A stretch of DNA of 64,000 bases, taken from assembly GCA_013397795.1 (NCBI GenBank), contig VZTJ01004198.1:885996-949995 (forward strand). The letters run 5' to 3'. A program made the translations under genes and the position numbers. Of the stretch, positions 24,401-35,400 are shown piece after piece. This stretch comes from Orthonyx spaldingii (taxonomy: Eukaryota > Chordata > Aves > Passeriformes > Orthonychidae). Below the pieces are notes generated by a model. It was given only the letters and a program-made list of their open reading frames with translations, ran no database searches and was not told the origin of the DNA. Positions within the stretch are counted from its first letter, which is position 1; every line of letters begins with the position of its first letter.

Positions 24401-27400
24401 CTTAGAGGCTGAAAGTAAACCCAGACAGAACTCTCTGAATATCCTCCAACTAAAAGCAATGGCAAAAAAATTCCACTGACATGAAGTTGTGAAAGAATGG
24501 CAATTCTTGCCAGAGGGAGTGAGAGGTGTTAATGTTCCTTCAACAGGAGTGTACAAGTCTTCAGGAAGATTCAGTCATAAGGTAGATCTGAATATTCATA
24601 ATTATCTATCGCTGAGCAAAAAGAGAACCAGAGGGTACCAATATAGAGCTAGAGAGCAAGAAGGCAAGCTCCTAAAAGAAAACTGTGATTTTAAGGTGAT
24701 AGTTTTACCAAGTTTTATCCACCAGAAAGGCATTCTGTATGTTTACAGGATCAGAACTTTGACTAGCTAGAAAACAGCAGATTGCCTCTAGATTTCAACA
24801 GAAACACCAATTTACATTTTCTCTAACACTGAAAGGTCTTCCTTTTTTCAAGCAGTTCTACCAGTGACTTTGCTGGAAGCTCTTTAGCCTGTGCTTATTG
24901 CCTCTTGTCCTTTCATTGGGCACCTCTATGAGAAGTCTGGCTCTGTCATCTTTGCTCCCCCCCCTCAGGTACTCATACACATGGATAAGTTCCTCAGAGC
25001 CTGCTCTTCTCCAGGCCAAATGACCCAGCCCTCAGTATCTCTTTATAGGAGAGATGTTCCCATCCCTTAATCATACCCATGGCCCTTCACTGGACTCACT
25101 CCAGTACGACCCTGTCCTTTTTATACTGGGTAGCCCAGAACTGGACCCAGCACTCCAGATGTGTCTCACCAAGACTGAGCAGAGGGGAAGGATCACCTCC
25201 CTCAATCTACTGGCACTGTTGTTCTCAATGTCCCATTTCTTTTAAAGAATAGATAATGATGGTCTCCCTGTTCTGATGGAAGTGAGATTGTCTCCTTCAA
25301 TTAACTATGGACATATAACAATATGTTGTGTAAGAAAACAGGACAGACTGGTGGACTAGGTGTTTTCATGCAGACAGCTTGTGTGCTGACTACTGTTCTT
25401 ATCAGGCTTTGTATAAGTTATCCCTCACTAGAGGTGAGAATGCAAAATAGGAGTAATTTCAAGTTTGTTTACAAAAATCATGAGAAGGCATAAGTTCACT
25501 ACAATAAAATGTGCAAATTAGCACTTCTGGTACTCAAATTGTGCACATAAAGTCACACTGATAATCTGTAAGTCTTTACACTATTTACAGATCAGATTTG
25601 TAAAGTCTGATAATACTTTCAGCAACTATCAGAAGCATTCTGCATTTTAGCACAGAGGTACTTCCACTTAGCAAAGAACTCTGAATAGTAGTCAGAAGTA
25701 TGGACTTTAAATGCATGTCAGAAATCAGTATTTACCCATTAATAATGCAGGGTCCTTTCTTGAGATGGCAGTTTTTTCCTGTAAATCCCTGGGCACACAG
25801 ACAAATATATCCTCCATCACCAGTCTCTATGCACGTTGAGTTATTGGTGCAGGGCTTTGCAGAACATGGGTGAATATCTGTTTAAAAAAACCCAACAGGG
25901 CTCAATTAATCTAATGTGGAAGAGTAAATGATATACAGTACTTCAAATAAAATATAGCTTTAACAGTCCTTCATCCTCCTTTTTAGAAATTTTGATCTAT
26001 TCCCCCTTTGTTAAAATGGAGTTCAGATTGTTCAACTACTGCAAGCAATTTCAGCTTATTTCTGAATAAGCTCTTCTAGCTTCCACTTGCAAAATGTGTT
26101 TAAATTGCTCCATTCTATAAATAAATAGTATTAGAAATATTAGTATGGGAGAAAGAAATACACAGTCTAGGCGTACTTTCATAATTGTGGCTTCTCCATG
26201 AGCAGAATTCTGATAAAGCAACCAGGAACAGGGAATTCTCTCTGCTCCCTGCCCGTATCATTACGTGCTTATGAACAAATGTTTCATAAAAACAGAGATC
26301 AGCAACTTACAAAAAATATGTTAAAATTTCATCTTTTGACTGGTCTACATTCAACCCTTACATAACTGTACCACAAGACAGAGCTGTATGATGTCTGGAC
26401 CCAAAGTCACAAATCTCATTTTCTTTGCAATTGCCCTGCTGAGCCACTTCCCAATCAAATGATTACTGAATTTTTAAAATAATTAAAACTAAATAAACAA
26501 ACAAGTGCATATTTTAGCAACATACTGCAGCAGCTGAAGAGATATGCTGACTGGAAGGTGTCTGATGCCTCACACGCACATATACACACTTTCTAAGATG
26601 AAAAGGGATTTAAGGGCATTTATATTTTACTTCCCACAGCATAACATCAAATTTAGATGATATCATGAGATACTGCAAAATTCTAACCACAACAAAACAA
26701 CAGCCTTAGCTTTCAAATACAATCTTCTCTGGATTAAAGGTTCTATTTCCTAATGTAGTAGCCTGTTCTCATTGCAAGATAACAACTTAGCATGCACTTT
26801 GAGTGTAAGTTCCAATTTTCACAAGGACCAAAATAATCTTGAATGCTTTTTAGAGCAGTGTTGTCTGCCAGCTATTTTCACAGACTCTAAAGGCAGCTAA
26901 TAAAGCATGTACTTTGATGGAGGGGAAAACATGAACTTTGATGTAGGAGCATGGAAACTCTCTGAAATATGTATATATTAATAGATATGTATGTATGTAT
27001 ACACACAAACATTACTGTCAATAGCTTATGTCAGGGATTTAATTTTAAAACACATCTTAAAAGGGTGTTGTACCAGGTTCTTTTAAAACACAGTACATAA
27101 ATAGCCTCGAATAGCACATTTTCTCTGTTTTTCTTTATTTTATCTCTCAAAAGGCCAACAAACAAGGGGTAACTGAGATGGAAACTCAAGAACAGGGTTA
27201 CATTTACACATATACTATGAACGGCCTCAATCACCTTACCCATAAATTAATTAATACTTGCATCAAACTAAGTTGTCACGCTGCAGTACATGAAACAATC
27301 ACTGAGTGTTTTTCTGAGGAAGACACGTTCAGTAGTAGTTTGTCACAGCAGAATTTTTAGCCCCTGTCTCATGCATTCATAGCACGGGCATTACAGACTC

Positions 27401-30400
27401 CAGCTGTACTCTCTGATGAGCTTACCAACGTGTGCCCTTGGCAAAGCAGTCCAGTGACAAGTAGGACAATTTACTCCCAGCTCACACTGTATGTTGGCTT
27501 TTTAGCCAAATTGAGGCCAGGATTGCAATTGGAGGTCATGGACCTGTTAACGTGACAGTGTAGGCACAGCCAGGGGTGACAAGCTGACAGATCTGATTTA
27601 GCAAGGTGGATCAAATACTCTGACTGGGCTGTCATTTTTTTCCTGGAAACAAATTGACTAAATTGATTTTCCCTTTGTTATGGTCAGTGTTTGATGTAGT
27701 TCCTGTACTGTGCAGTGTATATCAGCTACAGAGGGAAACTCTGTGCTGTGCAGCCTGGCTCCAGGGGTTCACACACTGGATTTCAAGGCTGTGTTTCCAC
27801 AAGATGAGAAGATGCCACAGCATCATGATTTAGTTGGACAGGCTCCATTGCAAAGAGGTTAACCAGCAGTGTTAACACCAACTCACAGATGTCTTTCTTC
27901 AAGTGCCTTGTCTGTCCATGTGACTGCAACAATAGTCATAAATACTACCACTGATTCTGCCCTACATGTTTACAGTGGATCAAGCCCAACCCATAACCTG
28001 CATGTCTCCAAGTTACAGGAAGGTCATTCTTGACCTGAACTGAGAACCAGGCTGCCCATATTAAAAACAGCTACACAATCAGAGGCATTAGCAAACCAGT
28101 TAGTGATCTAAAATTACTTCAGAAAGGAAGTTCCATGATCAAAGCCAAGGAGGCCGTACGCTAACTTTTCTACAAAACAGAAGAGGTAACGTCGCCAGTC
28201 CAAATCATCTTTTTTCCTCTCATGCTTAGCAAGCAAATAAACTGCTGAGACTACATCTCTATTTTAGAAATATTTCAGTTGTTTGTAGAACAAATAACTT
28301 CAGGCCCTCTCACAGTTTTCCATTATAGACTTTTCCTTCCTGTTTTCTAACCTGATCAAGTTTCATTTAATGATACCTGTAAATTAATTGTAGGTACCTG
28401 TAATGACTTTATACAGCCAGGAAACTAACACCAACTTTTGGCAGAGGATGAGATCAGGGGCTGAGCAATTAACCCATTTGAGGTTTCAATGATTTATTGG
28501 GTCAGGATAACAATTTGTAGCAACTTTTCAGTAGCAAGAAGAGAAGGGGGAGCACCCTTCTCTTGATCCCTTATGGCAAACAATGCATTTAGAGTAGGTG
28601 AAACTACCGATATGAAAGACTGCCAACATAACATAGCTGCAGATGAAAAAATAGTTACCCTTTTGGCTGAAAATTCTTGGCAGCTCTTCATGGGGATCTA
28701 GATGCAAAACAGCAAAGACTCTGAGATGACTCTGAGTGCTGAGAGAAATAATAGTTTCTGCATTTAAGCAAGGGATACCCTTTTTGGTATGTAGGTATAT
28801 ATCTTAAGGAATATGTGCTAAAATAATGTTTTTTCGTAAAGATGTGGGTTCAATTTTCAATGCATTCTTTTGCATCCTAAGTAGCAGTTGCAAGAGGGAA
28901 ACATTGCAAAGCTCAGAATTGCAGATATATTAGTACTAAGAAATTCTGCTGTGCAATTAAAGCTTTTAGAAGTAGCTGTGAAGATATTACCTTTAAAAAT
29001 GTGGAACTTTGTATTCACCGATAAGCAACAGAACTGAGATGCTCCTAAGGTGGCAGAGGGGGGATTGTTCTGTGTGCTTTAGAAATCTATGATTGTAGAT
29101 CAAAGAAGGACTCACTCCTCCTCATTAACTGTAATGAGAATCCTGGTGTCTGTCTCATGTGCAAACACATGTATGAGATGTGTCCAGAACAACATCTGAG
29201 AGTTTATAGTCACATCTGCACCACAGATTTCACCACTGCTACCACAGCTCCTGCAAACATACCAGGACTGACTTTAAGATGCCTCTTTCTGCTCAAGCAT
29301 GCAGTTAGGGGATACAGGCTGCAAAACCTGACGAGAAGGTAAATGAGTACCTGAGAACCTTGCACCAGACTCCATGTCACTGCAAGGATGTGACCTACCT
29401 AAAACCTTCTGATTATTTTAGTCATCTTGAAAATCTTACGCAGTTCAAACTGTTGTCAATCACCACTTTAGCTACACACTGGAGAGCTCAGGCACATTCT
29501 ATAAACTATAAGCCATATACCAACAAAAGTCTGAAAGGCATGAAGAGAAAATGAGGCCCTGGACACCTGTCCTCTCACAGCTGCAGCTGTGTGGGCTGAA
29601 CAGGCACACGCTCTTGGATGCTCATGTGGTTTCCATCCCGTCAGATCTCTCTGACTGAACATTTGCCTGTGTCAGCCAAAATAAACCATCTCAACAAAGG
29701 CCAATTCTTCAGCTTGCTTATGCTTAGCTGGCTCATTCTGACTGGCAAAGGGTGAGAAAGTGCACATAGAGCTGTGCTTACCCCTCAGATCTGAGGGGGA
29801 AGTGGTAGCCTGTTCAGGCAGACCTTCTTCTCAGTTATAGTAATGTTACTTCACTGAATCATCACTGGGTTAAGTAAAGGAAAAAATAAGCACAATATTT
29901 CCCTTTCAAGAAGTACTAAGAAAATACCATATATACATATATATAATGTGCTACATACATATTTAAAATTATTTAGTATATACAAGACAACTTGTATGTT
30001 GATTAGAAGGGCTTACATGACAACAAGGGAGCAATTATTTGTTGGGCTTGTCCATGATAACCAATGTTTAAAATAGAATACATTTACACTTTGCTCACAC
30101 ATATGCCCAATTACAAAAGATACTGCATTGCTTCTGCCTAAATTACTATAGAAGTTCGAGAGTTATGTGCTGCTGCCCAGAATCTCTTCATTATCTGGAG
30201 CTAACATTCAATATTTCAGAATTAGTTCTCCAGAAGGACTTTGCGTGTCTCCAGCACCAGATGGGGCTGCTTCCCCTCACTTGCTCAAGGAGAGAAAAGG
30301 ATGTGCAAACCTATGTCACAGAGGCTGCCAACCCAACCCTCCTCACAGATGCACTGCCAGGGCTTGGCACAACTGCCGTGCAAACACCCCGGGAAAGGAA

Positions 30401-32034
30401 CACACTGATTACAAAGTGCACCCTGCCAGCCAGGTTGACACCTGAAAGAGATAAAAGACAAGACAGAAACATCGTTTATTTTTAATAAACGTAATTACAA
30501 GGATGCCCCTCCCACCCTTTTAAGGCACAATAAATAAACTTTTGTATACCAAATGTACTATCTGAACAAAAGCATACCATAAGTGCTTTGGGGATCCTAG
30601 AAGGAGTTTACATGAAGAAAACAATTTCATTCAGCAAGAAAAAACCCCAAACTAATCAATAAATACTTCATACTGGAAAAAGTAAACTAAACAGGTATCT
30701 AGATATCCATGCTCTGTGTTTCCAGTTACTGTATCCTAATAGAGTGCTGTTTCATTACATATTTTCATTCATATTTTCAGAGACCAAACCATTTCAGTTT
30801 CTATCTGTCTTACCAGGACTATTAATTATTGAAGCTGACCACTCCTGTGCTGATACCTCTGTCTGACAGATCTTTTTACCTGCATTCACTGGGAAATTCA
30901 CAGAATCCATTCTCTGGATGGCAGCCAGCTTTACAGTTCACATCTGGAAGAAGAGATTTATAACATCAAACCAGAAAAATCAGCACAAAACCCCCCATAT
31001 CATGTCCTATACACATTACTGATGTTTTAAAAAAATCCAGACTGCAAAATGTTCCGTTTCTTTTTTTTCTTCAAACATATTTTTGCAACATAAAATTTGA
31101 AATCAACTTAATCTGGAACATGTTATAGAATGTTCCTATAGGACAAGTGAAATGACATATAGAATTAATCACAAAGCAATACAAAGTCACTTTCGCACAC
31201 GTGAAGTGTATGTAATATCCCTGTTTTAGAAGGGTAACGTCAGAGCAGATTCATGGATGCCGTTTCACAACATGCCACTCCAAATGCATTGTTTCAAAAC
31301 TATTTGAAGCACAAAAGTACTTTTAGTCGGAAAAAAAAAATCTATTTAAAACTACTTACAATAAAAGTGCTGAATTCATTTCAACCCTACATCGGATGAA
31401 AATAATGATTTTCATTAAATCATGCATAAATAACGTGAGTTAAGGAGAAGAGATCTCAGTCGCAGTTTTTGTTTTGTTTGTTTAAGCATTTGCATCAAGC
31501 AATGCTCCTGTGAAACATCGCCGCCAGCCACTGACACCCTACGCCAAAGGCAGGAGAAACGCGCTCCGTCCGCTGCCAAGGAAAATCCTCCCGACGACAC
31601 CAGCATCTCCGGCTGGAGCGAGGGCTGGGGAAGCCTTTGCCATCGAGGGACTCCGGGAAGGCTCCCGTCATCGCCGCTGCCCGCCCGGCCCCGGCAAACT
31701 CCCAAAACTTTCCCAACTCGCCTCCCTTCCCGCGACACTTCCCGCGGCGGAGCATCCCGGCGGGCACAGCATCCCGGCGGGCACGGTATCCCGGCGGGCA
31801 CAGCATCCCGGCGGGCACAGCACCCCGGCGGGCACGGTATCCCGGCGGGCACAGCATCCCGGCGGGCACAGCATCCCGGCGGGCACGGTATCCCGGCGGG
31901 CACAGCACCCCGGCGGGCAGAGCATCCCGGCGGGCACAGCACCCCGGCGCCCCGGCGGCCTTACCTGGGGCTGCGGGCAGCACAAGGGGCAGCAGGCAGC
32001 AGCAGCCGAGGATGCCGGCGGCGCGCAGCCCCAT
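20732..32034 (-). CDS. DLK1: DLK1, delta-like non-canonical Notch ligand 1 (complete, 5 coding exons)
   Basis: Joined from 32034-31965, 30943-30880, 30441-30311, 25877-25736 and 21473-20732; 1149 nt, 382 residues plus TAG. DLK1 is a single-pass membrane protein of the Delta/Notch-ligand group that lacks the DSL domain; in mammals it restrains adipocyte and other progenitor differentiation and is shed by ADAM17. Seen here: hydrophobic signal peptide (1 to about 22); six EGF modules with first/last cysteines 27-55, 58-86, 93-125, 132-168, 175-206 and 213-245, none missing; stalk 246-304; transmembrane 305-328; a basic RKKK at 345-348; and the cytoplasmic NIIFPEKI block (363-370) typical of DLK1. 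Length is almost that of the mammalian protein (about 383). The start is the first in-frame ATG, in a strong context (G at -3, G at +4) and directly before the signal peptide. The tail after 370 differs from mammals and ends TAI. DLK2 is excluded by the tail and stalk sequence. Confidence 0.97.
21474..25735 (-). other. DLK1: DLK1 intron 4
   Basis: 4262 bp, GTAAAT to CCTAG. It carries a CR1 fragment at about 24833-25238, in the same orientation as the gene. The rest is unremarkable AT-rich DNA. Confidence 0.9.
24833..25238 (-). mobile_element. CR1 LINE fragment in DLK1 intron 4
   Basis: Reverse complement of the non-LTR CR1 3' region: phrases such as 'gcctcttgtcc', 'tcctcagagcctgctcttctcc', 'cagccctcagtatctc' and 'actggacccagcactccagat' are standard CR1 3' sequence seen in reverse. 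It is 5'-truncated and also lacks the extreme 3' end. It has no intact reading frame and is an old copy. Confidence 0.85.
25736..25877 (-). CDS. DLK1: DLK1 coding exon 4 (EGF3 and start of EGF4)
   Basis: 142 nt, phase 1 in and phase 2 out; acceptor TTTAAACAG, donor AATGG|GTAAAT. It encodes residues 89-135 and two bases of codon 136, including all six cysteines of EGF3 (93, 98, 104, 114, 116, 125) and the first of EGF4 (132). The NNST at 100-103 gives overlapping N-glycosylation sequons, and T103 also fits the O-fucose consensus C-x4-S/T-C. Confidence 0.95.
25878..30310 (-). other. DLK1: DLK1 intron 3
   Basis: 4433 bp, GTTTGC to AACAG. Contains short ATGT/AT-type simple repeats near 26970-27000 and 29930-29945 and a palindrome of two joined CAGCTG E-boxes at 29578-29589. 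No transposable element or coding exon was recognised. Confidence 0.9.
30311..30441 (-). CDS. DLK1: DLK1 coding exon 3 (end of EGF1, EGF2)
   Basis: 131 nt, phase 2 in and phase 1 out. The acceptor is CTTTCAG and the donor is ATAG|GTTTGC, weaker than the others. It encodes residues 45-88: the last EGF1 cysteines (46, 55) and all of EGF2 (58, 64, 69, 75, 77, 86). The CQPGWQG and CLHG stretches are hallmarks shared with mammalian DLK1/DLK2. Confidence 0.95.
30442..30879 (-). other. DLK1: DLK1 intron 2
   Basis: 438 bp, GTAAAA to TTTCAG. AT-rich with nothing recognised inside. Confidence 0.93.
30880..30943 (-). CDS. DLK1: DLK1 coding exon 2 (first half of EGF1)
   Basis: 64 nt, entered in phase 1 and left in phase 2. 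The acceptor is a pyrimidine tract ending TTCCAG and the donor is GCAG|GTAAAA. It encodes residues 24-44 and two bases of codon 45 (DVNCKAGCHPENGFCEFPSEC), the first four cysteines of EGF1 (27, 31, 38, 44). It is too short to show as a long open frame and was found by matching the DLK1 family pattern. Confidence 0.95.
30944..31964 (-). other. DLK1: DLK1 intron 1
   Basis: 1021 bp, GTAAGG to TTCCAG. The 5' part is CpG island and minisatellite; the 3' part is AT-rich and holds no repeat or RNA gene I recognise. Confidence 0.93.
31751..31949. repeat. 17-bp minisatellite in DLK1 intron 1
   Basis: Eleven full 17-bp units and a 12-base partial unit, each built on agcatcccggcgggcac with few changes. 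Variants at the first three and fifth bases (agcat, ggtat, agcac) give a partly regular order in which ggtat units recur every third unit (units 3, 6 and 9), so a 51-bp higher-order period is visible. The array ends 14 bp inside the exon 1 donor. It contributes several CpGs per unit. Confidence 0.95.
31965..32034 (-). CDS. DLK1: DLK1 coding exon 1 (signal peptide)
   Basis: Encodes residues 1-23 and the first base of codon 24. The donor reads CCCCAG|GTAAGG. The peptide starts MGLRAAG and runs through a Cys/Leu-rich hydrophobic core (CCCLLPLVL), ending in an Ala-Ala-Pro that suits signal peptidase. It sits in the CpG island. The reading frame stays open well upstream but shows no other ATG, which supports this start. 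Confidence 0.95.
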
Positions 32035-32135
32035 GGCCGGGCCGGGGCCGCTCCGCTGCCCGCGGGGAGCGCGGCGGACGCGGGGCCGGGAAGGCGGCAC
32101 CCCCTGCCCGCAGCGCCGCCGGGCTCCGGCGCGAC

Positions 32136-32171
32136 GGGGCGGGAGGGAGGAGGGACGGAGGGCGGGGAGGG
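32136..32171 (+). promoter_or_regulatory. G-tract cluster (quadruplex-forming potential) at DLK1 promoter
   Basis: On the plus strand (the DLK1 template strand) runs of three or four G occur at 32136-32139, 32141-32143, 32145-32147, 32152-32154, 32160-32162, 32164-32167 and 32169-32171, with loops of 1-5 bases. That satisfies the usual G3+ quadruplex pattern several times over, 100-140 bp upstream of the start codon. Confidence 0.6.
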
Positions 32172-32280
32172 CTGCCCGCCTCCGCCCGCGGGCGGGGAGC
32201 TGCTCACGGGACCGGGCAGCCCCGGCCAACGCCGCCGCTGCGAGCCCGCTGCTGCCCGGGAGCGGCCGGAGGAGCCGCGC

Positions 32281-32343
32281 ACCTCCAGCACCTCCAGCAC
32301 CTCCAGCTCCTTCAGCACCTCCAGCACCTTCAGCACCTCCAGC
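32281..32343. repeat. 9-bp tandem repeat in DLK1 leader/promoter
   Basis: Seven 9-bp units of acctccagc with three substitutions (tccttcagc and accttcagc units). It lies about 250-310 bp upstream of the DLK1 ATG, inside the CpG island, either in the 5' UTR or the core promoter. No ATG falls in it on the DLK1 strand. Confidence 0.9.
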
Positions 32344-32499
32344 AGCTCGGCTCCTGCTGCGGGCGAGGGGAGGAATCCTGTAAGGGCGCAGGAGAAGGGA
32401 GGTCTAGGGCGAGGGGGAGTGTTAAGCACGCCTCTGGTCTCTTTAAAACTTAGTCTGGCTGTCCACAAAGAGATAATTTGGGGCTTGTCTTCAGAAGTC

Positions 32500-35400
32500 T
32501 AAAGAATTCTGTCATGCCCATCAGACCTCCGACTCTTTCAAGAACGACCCAGCGACAGCAAGGAAAGTAAAATACTGTTATGCTTCTGAGGCTTCAGAAT
32601 TCAAAAAAGACCCCACCAAAACGCCCCAAACCGTACCTTTAGCAGTCACGGAACAGATCAAGAAAAAGCATTACTTTTACCACGAGGCAATTTAAATTCT
32701 GTATTTTATTCAGTGACTGTGCAGTTCTCTTTTCTATCTCTTTATTCTTCCTTTGCGCTGTCCCTTAAGGAAATAGATTGGCTATTTCTTATTCTTTGTC
32801 TTCCTTCTTGTTCATTGTTTTCTTCTTTTAAAGAAGTTCCGCCTCGTTTATAGGATTCCTGAAGGACCTGTTTTTGCCTGCTGATGCAGTGCTTTCTTCC
32901 AGCAGTGCTTTCTTCCACCAGACCTCATTTACTAATTTGTCTGCTTTTATGGGAAGCAACTAGAGATCTTTACACAACAGTGAGAGAACTATTCAGCCAT
33001 CTGCTTTTCCTCCAGAATTACAATGGGCTAATTCAAGATTACCTGCCTGAAATTGCACACACTGGAAAGCACTCATTAGCTTCAGACAGTCCATGTAGTG
33101 GTATTTCAAGACAATGGTGTCATGAAGGTTGAAAAAGTTTGCTGCTAGCAATGCTGCCTTTTAGTTTTAACCAAGAATGGAAGAAGTAAAGGACAGAAAC
33201 AGGAAGAGTAGAAAATGAGGGTTGGGTTAAAAGAAAACACTCAGGACTGAGGTGTGAGAGGCAGACATTGCTTCTTCAAAGCCCTCCAGGAGCTTTGGTA
33301 TCTGAGATAAGCTATGCCTGTCTGACTCTATAGGCACAGATTGCCTCTATGCCTTTTCTGCTTACTTTCCTTTTACCAAAAAATTACTTACCGTTTTGAA
33401 AAGGCTACTTACTTTGCCTCACAGCTTTTGCCGTAGCTCACCAGACCCAGCCTTGCTGGGGTATTGTCAACGGCACCCTAGAGAATGTGGAGTGGTAACG
33501 ATGACTGCTTAATCCTTTACTCTGCCCTTCAGTGAGCCTGTGCTTCTGTAGGGTAAATATTAGCAGCTCTTTGTTCATTTTGCTTTTATTCTTAGTTATT
33601 TGTTCACAGTTGGGTTGTGATAGGCCCAAAGTTGCACGTTCTTCCCTTAGGTGGTAAGTTCTTTGCTTGCTGATGTAGAAGCTGTGCTATGTTAGACCTT
33701 TTCTGCATTTTTGGACCAAGAGATAACCTGGGTAGTTAATTTCAGTGCTATTTCTGTATTACCTCGACCATCTAGTAAAGGAAGGCTTTTATCTTTCTGC
33801 CTTCTGTCCTAGAAATTTCTCATTGCATTCTTTTTTCTTCAAACCTTAAGAGTAAAGAATCTGTAGAACTCATAGGCTCCATCCGTACACCCATCAATGT
33901 CAAATTATCTGCTCCAATTTGCATTGCAAATAGGTACTCTGACATATGATGACACATTCCTTCTATTTTCTGAGACAACTACCGAATACCTGCTGTATTG
34001 TTCAAAACTGATATCTTATAAAAAATCATTAGGAAAATCTTGTTCTGACAATGCTGTGAGTAATGTTATAATGGCCATTGCAAACTTCAATTTTTGTACT
34101 CTCCTTGCTTTTCGGGCTTTTTTAAAATATAGATACACTGTTAAGCAAAAATTACCTACTTTTTAGAACAACTCTGTTTCTTACTCTCCTGTGTCTCAGG
34201 GGTGCCTCTTGGATTGCTGAAAATAGGAAAATTCTCAATTTTCCCATCTCTTCCACTGTTTTCAACTGTTATCTAAACAAAACTTGCAAATTTTTTTCTA
34301 AGAGGTCATAATCCTTTTCTTTTAGAGTAGAGTCTATCTGTTGGAACAGAATGTGCCCAGATACTAATCCAAAAATAATTTCAGCATTCTGTAAATCCAG
34401 GCCAATTCTCTTCTCCCCCCTCCTTCTACCCAAGTAAACCAAGCTGAAAATAATTTTTACTTAGCTTGTTTACTGCCAAAAGCACTCTGATCCAAATCTC
34501 CATTGTCTTCACAATCCTTCTTGAAAATTACAGTAATTGTGTTCTGTGTTTCAGATCTTAGTGATTTCTACTCAGGATAACCTTATTTTTTTTTACCTTT
34601 TTGGGTCTTTGCATTAGAAATTGGAAAGAAAAGAATCTCATGTAATAGCAGTCTAGGTATGGAGATTATCCAAGGTGTAAAGATTTTACTTATTTCTTCA
34701 CCTAAAAATACTGGAGTGGTAAGTACAGACTGAGAAGTGCAGGTCTAGTGATCTCCTAACTGTGATTATTGGGAAACAGATGGTTTCATGGAAATCTTGG
34801 GAGATTTCCTTTGAAATTTGTTATAGAAATGAGGGGCATCAGATCATCCAAGAAATTGACAGCAACAACTGAATCCAGAAAAAAGTCTTTACGGATCCTT
34901 GTCCAGAAACTAATACAATACCTCATTTGTTCCAAGAAAATGGCACACAACTATCCTGCATTCTCAGACAAGAATAAGGAACATGTTCAAGGACTGAGAT
35001 ATTGGAAAAGGCAGACTGAGATCGAGAATTTAACTTGGCAAGAACTTCCTTTTGTACATTGAATATAGAAACAGATTTCTTCATCCTTCTGGTCAGCAAG
35101 CTGCAAGCAATTTTGCAAAGTCTGAAAATGCAGAAGCAGCAAGAAATCCTTGAAGTTATGTCCTGCCTAGAAGTTCTTGTACTCCCAAGGTCCTGTTTGC
35201 CAACTACTGTAGCACTTTTTGACTGGAGAGAAGTATGATTAAATTTTTATTTCATTGTTGCAAGAATCTGGAGATGGAGAATCTGTGTCAGTGACAAGAA
35301 CCACAAAGCAATTAATTGCTATTACAGCTCCTGAAGATCCCTGCAAACTCTGGTAGCTGGAATCTGAAGCTATCAGCAGTGTCACAAAGAAACCATAAAC

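Larger units (their letters stand above)
31515..32420. promoter_or_regulatory. CpG island covering DLK1 promoter, exon 1 and start of intron 1
   Basis: This is the only strongly GC- and CpG-rich stretch in the window, with sharp change to AT-rich DNA on both sides. It contains the DLK1 start codon, a GC box (ggggcggg, 32136-32143), a G-tract cluster, a 17-bp minisatellite and a 9-bp repeat. On the DLK1 strand a TATA-like TTTTAAAG occurs at 32448-32441, about 400 bp before the ATG; no TATA motif is seen closer, so initiation may be of the dispersed CpG-island kind. Long open frames on both strands here come from the high GC content and stop-free repeats. Confidence 0.85.

Noticed and set aside
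29540..29760. Possible LTR fragment in intron 3 (AATAAA after a GC-richer stretch)
   Set aside because: No TG/CA ends, no target duplication and no family resemblance found.
31510..32502. Long open frames (up to 330 codons) on both strands across the CpG island
   Set aside because: They start at non-ATG codons, run through the 17-bp minisatellite (stop-free in all frames) and GC-rich DNA, and look like repeated PAG/RRA peptides. DLK1 exon 1 accounts for the real coding signal.
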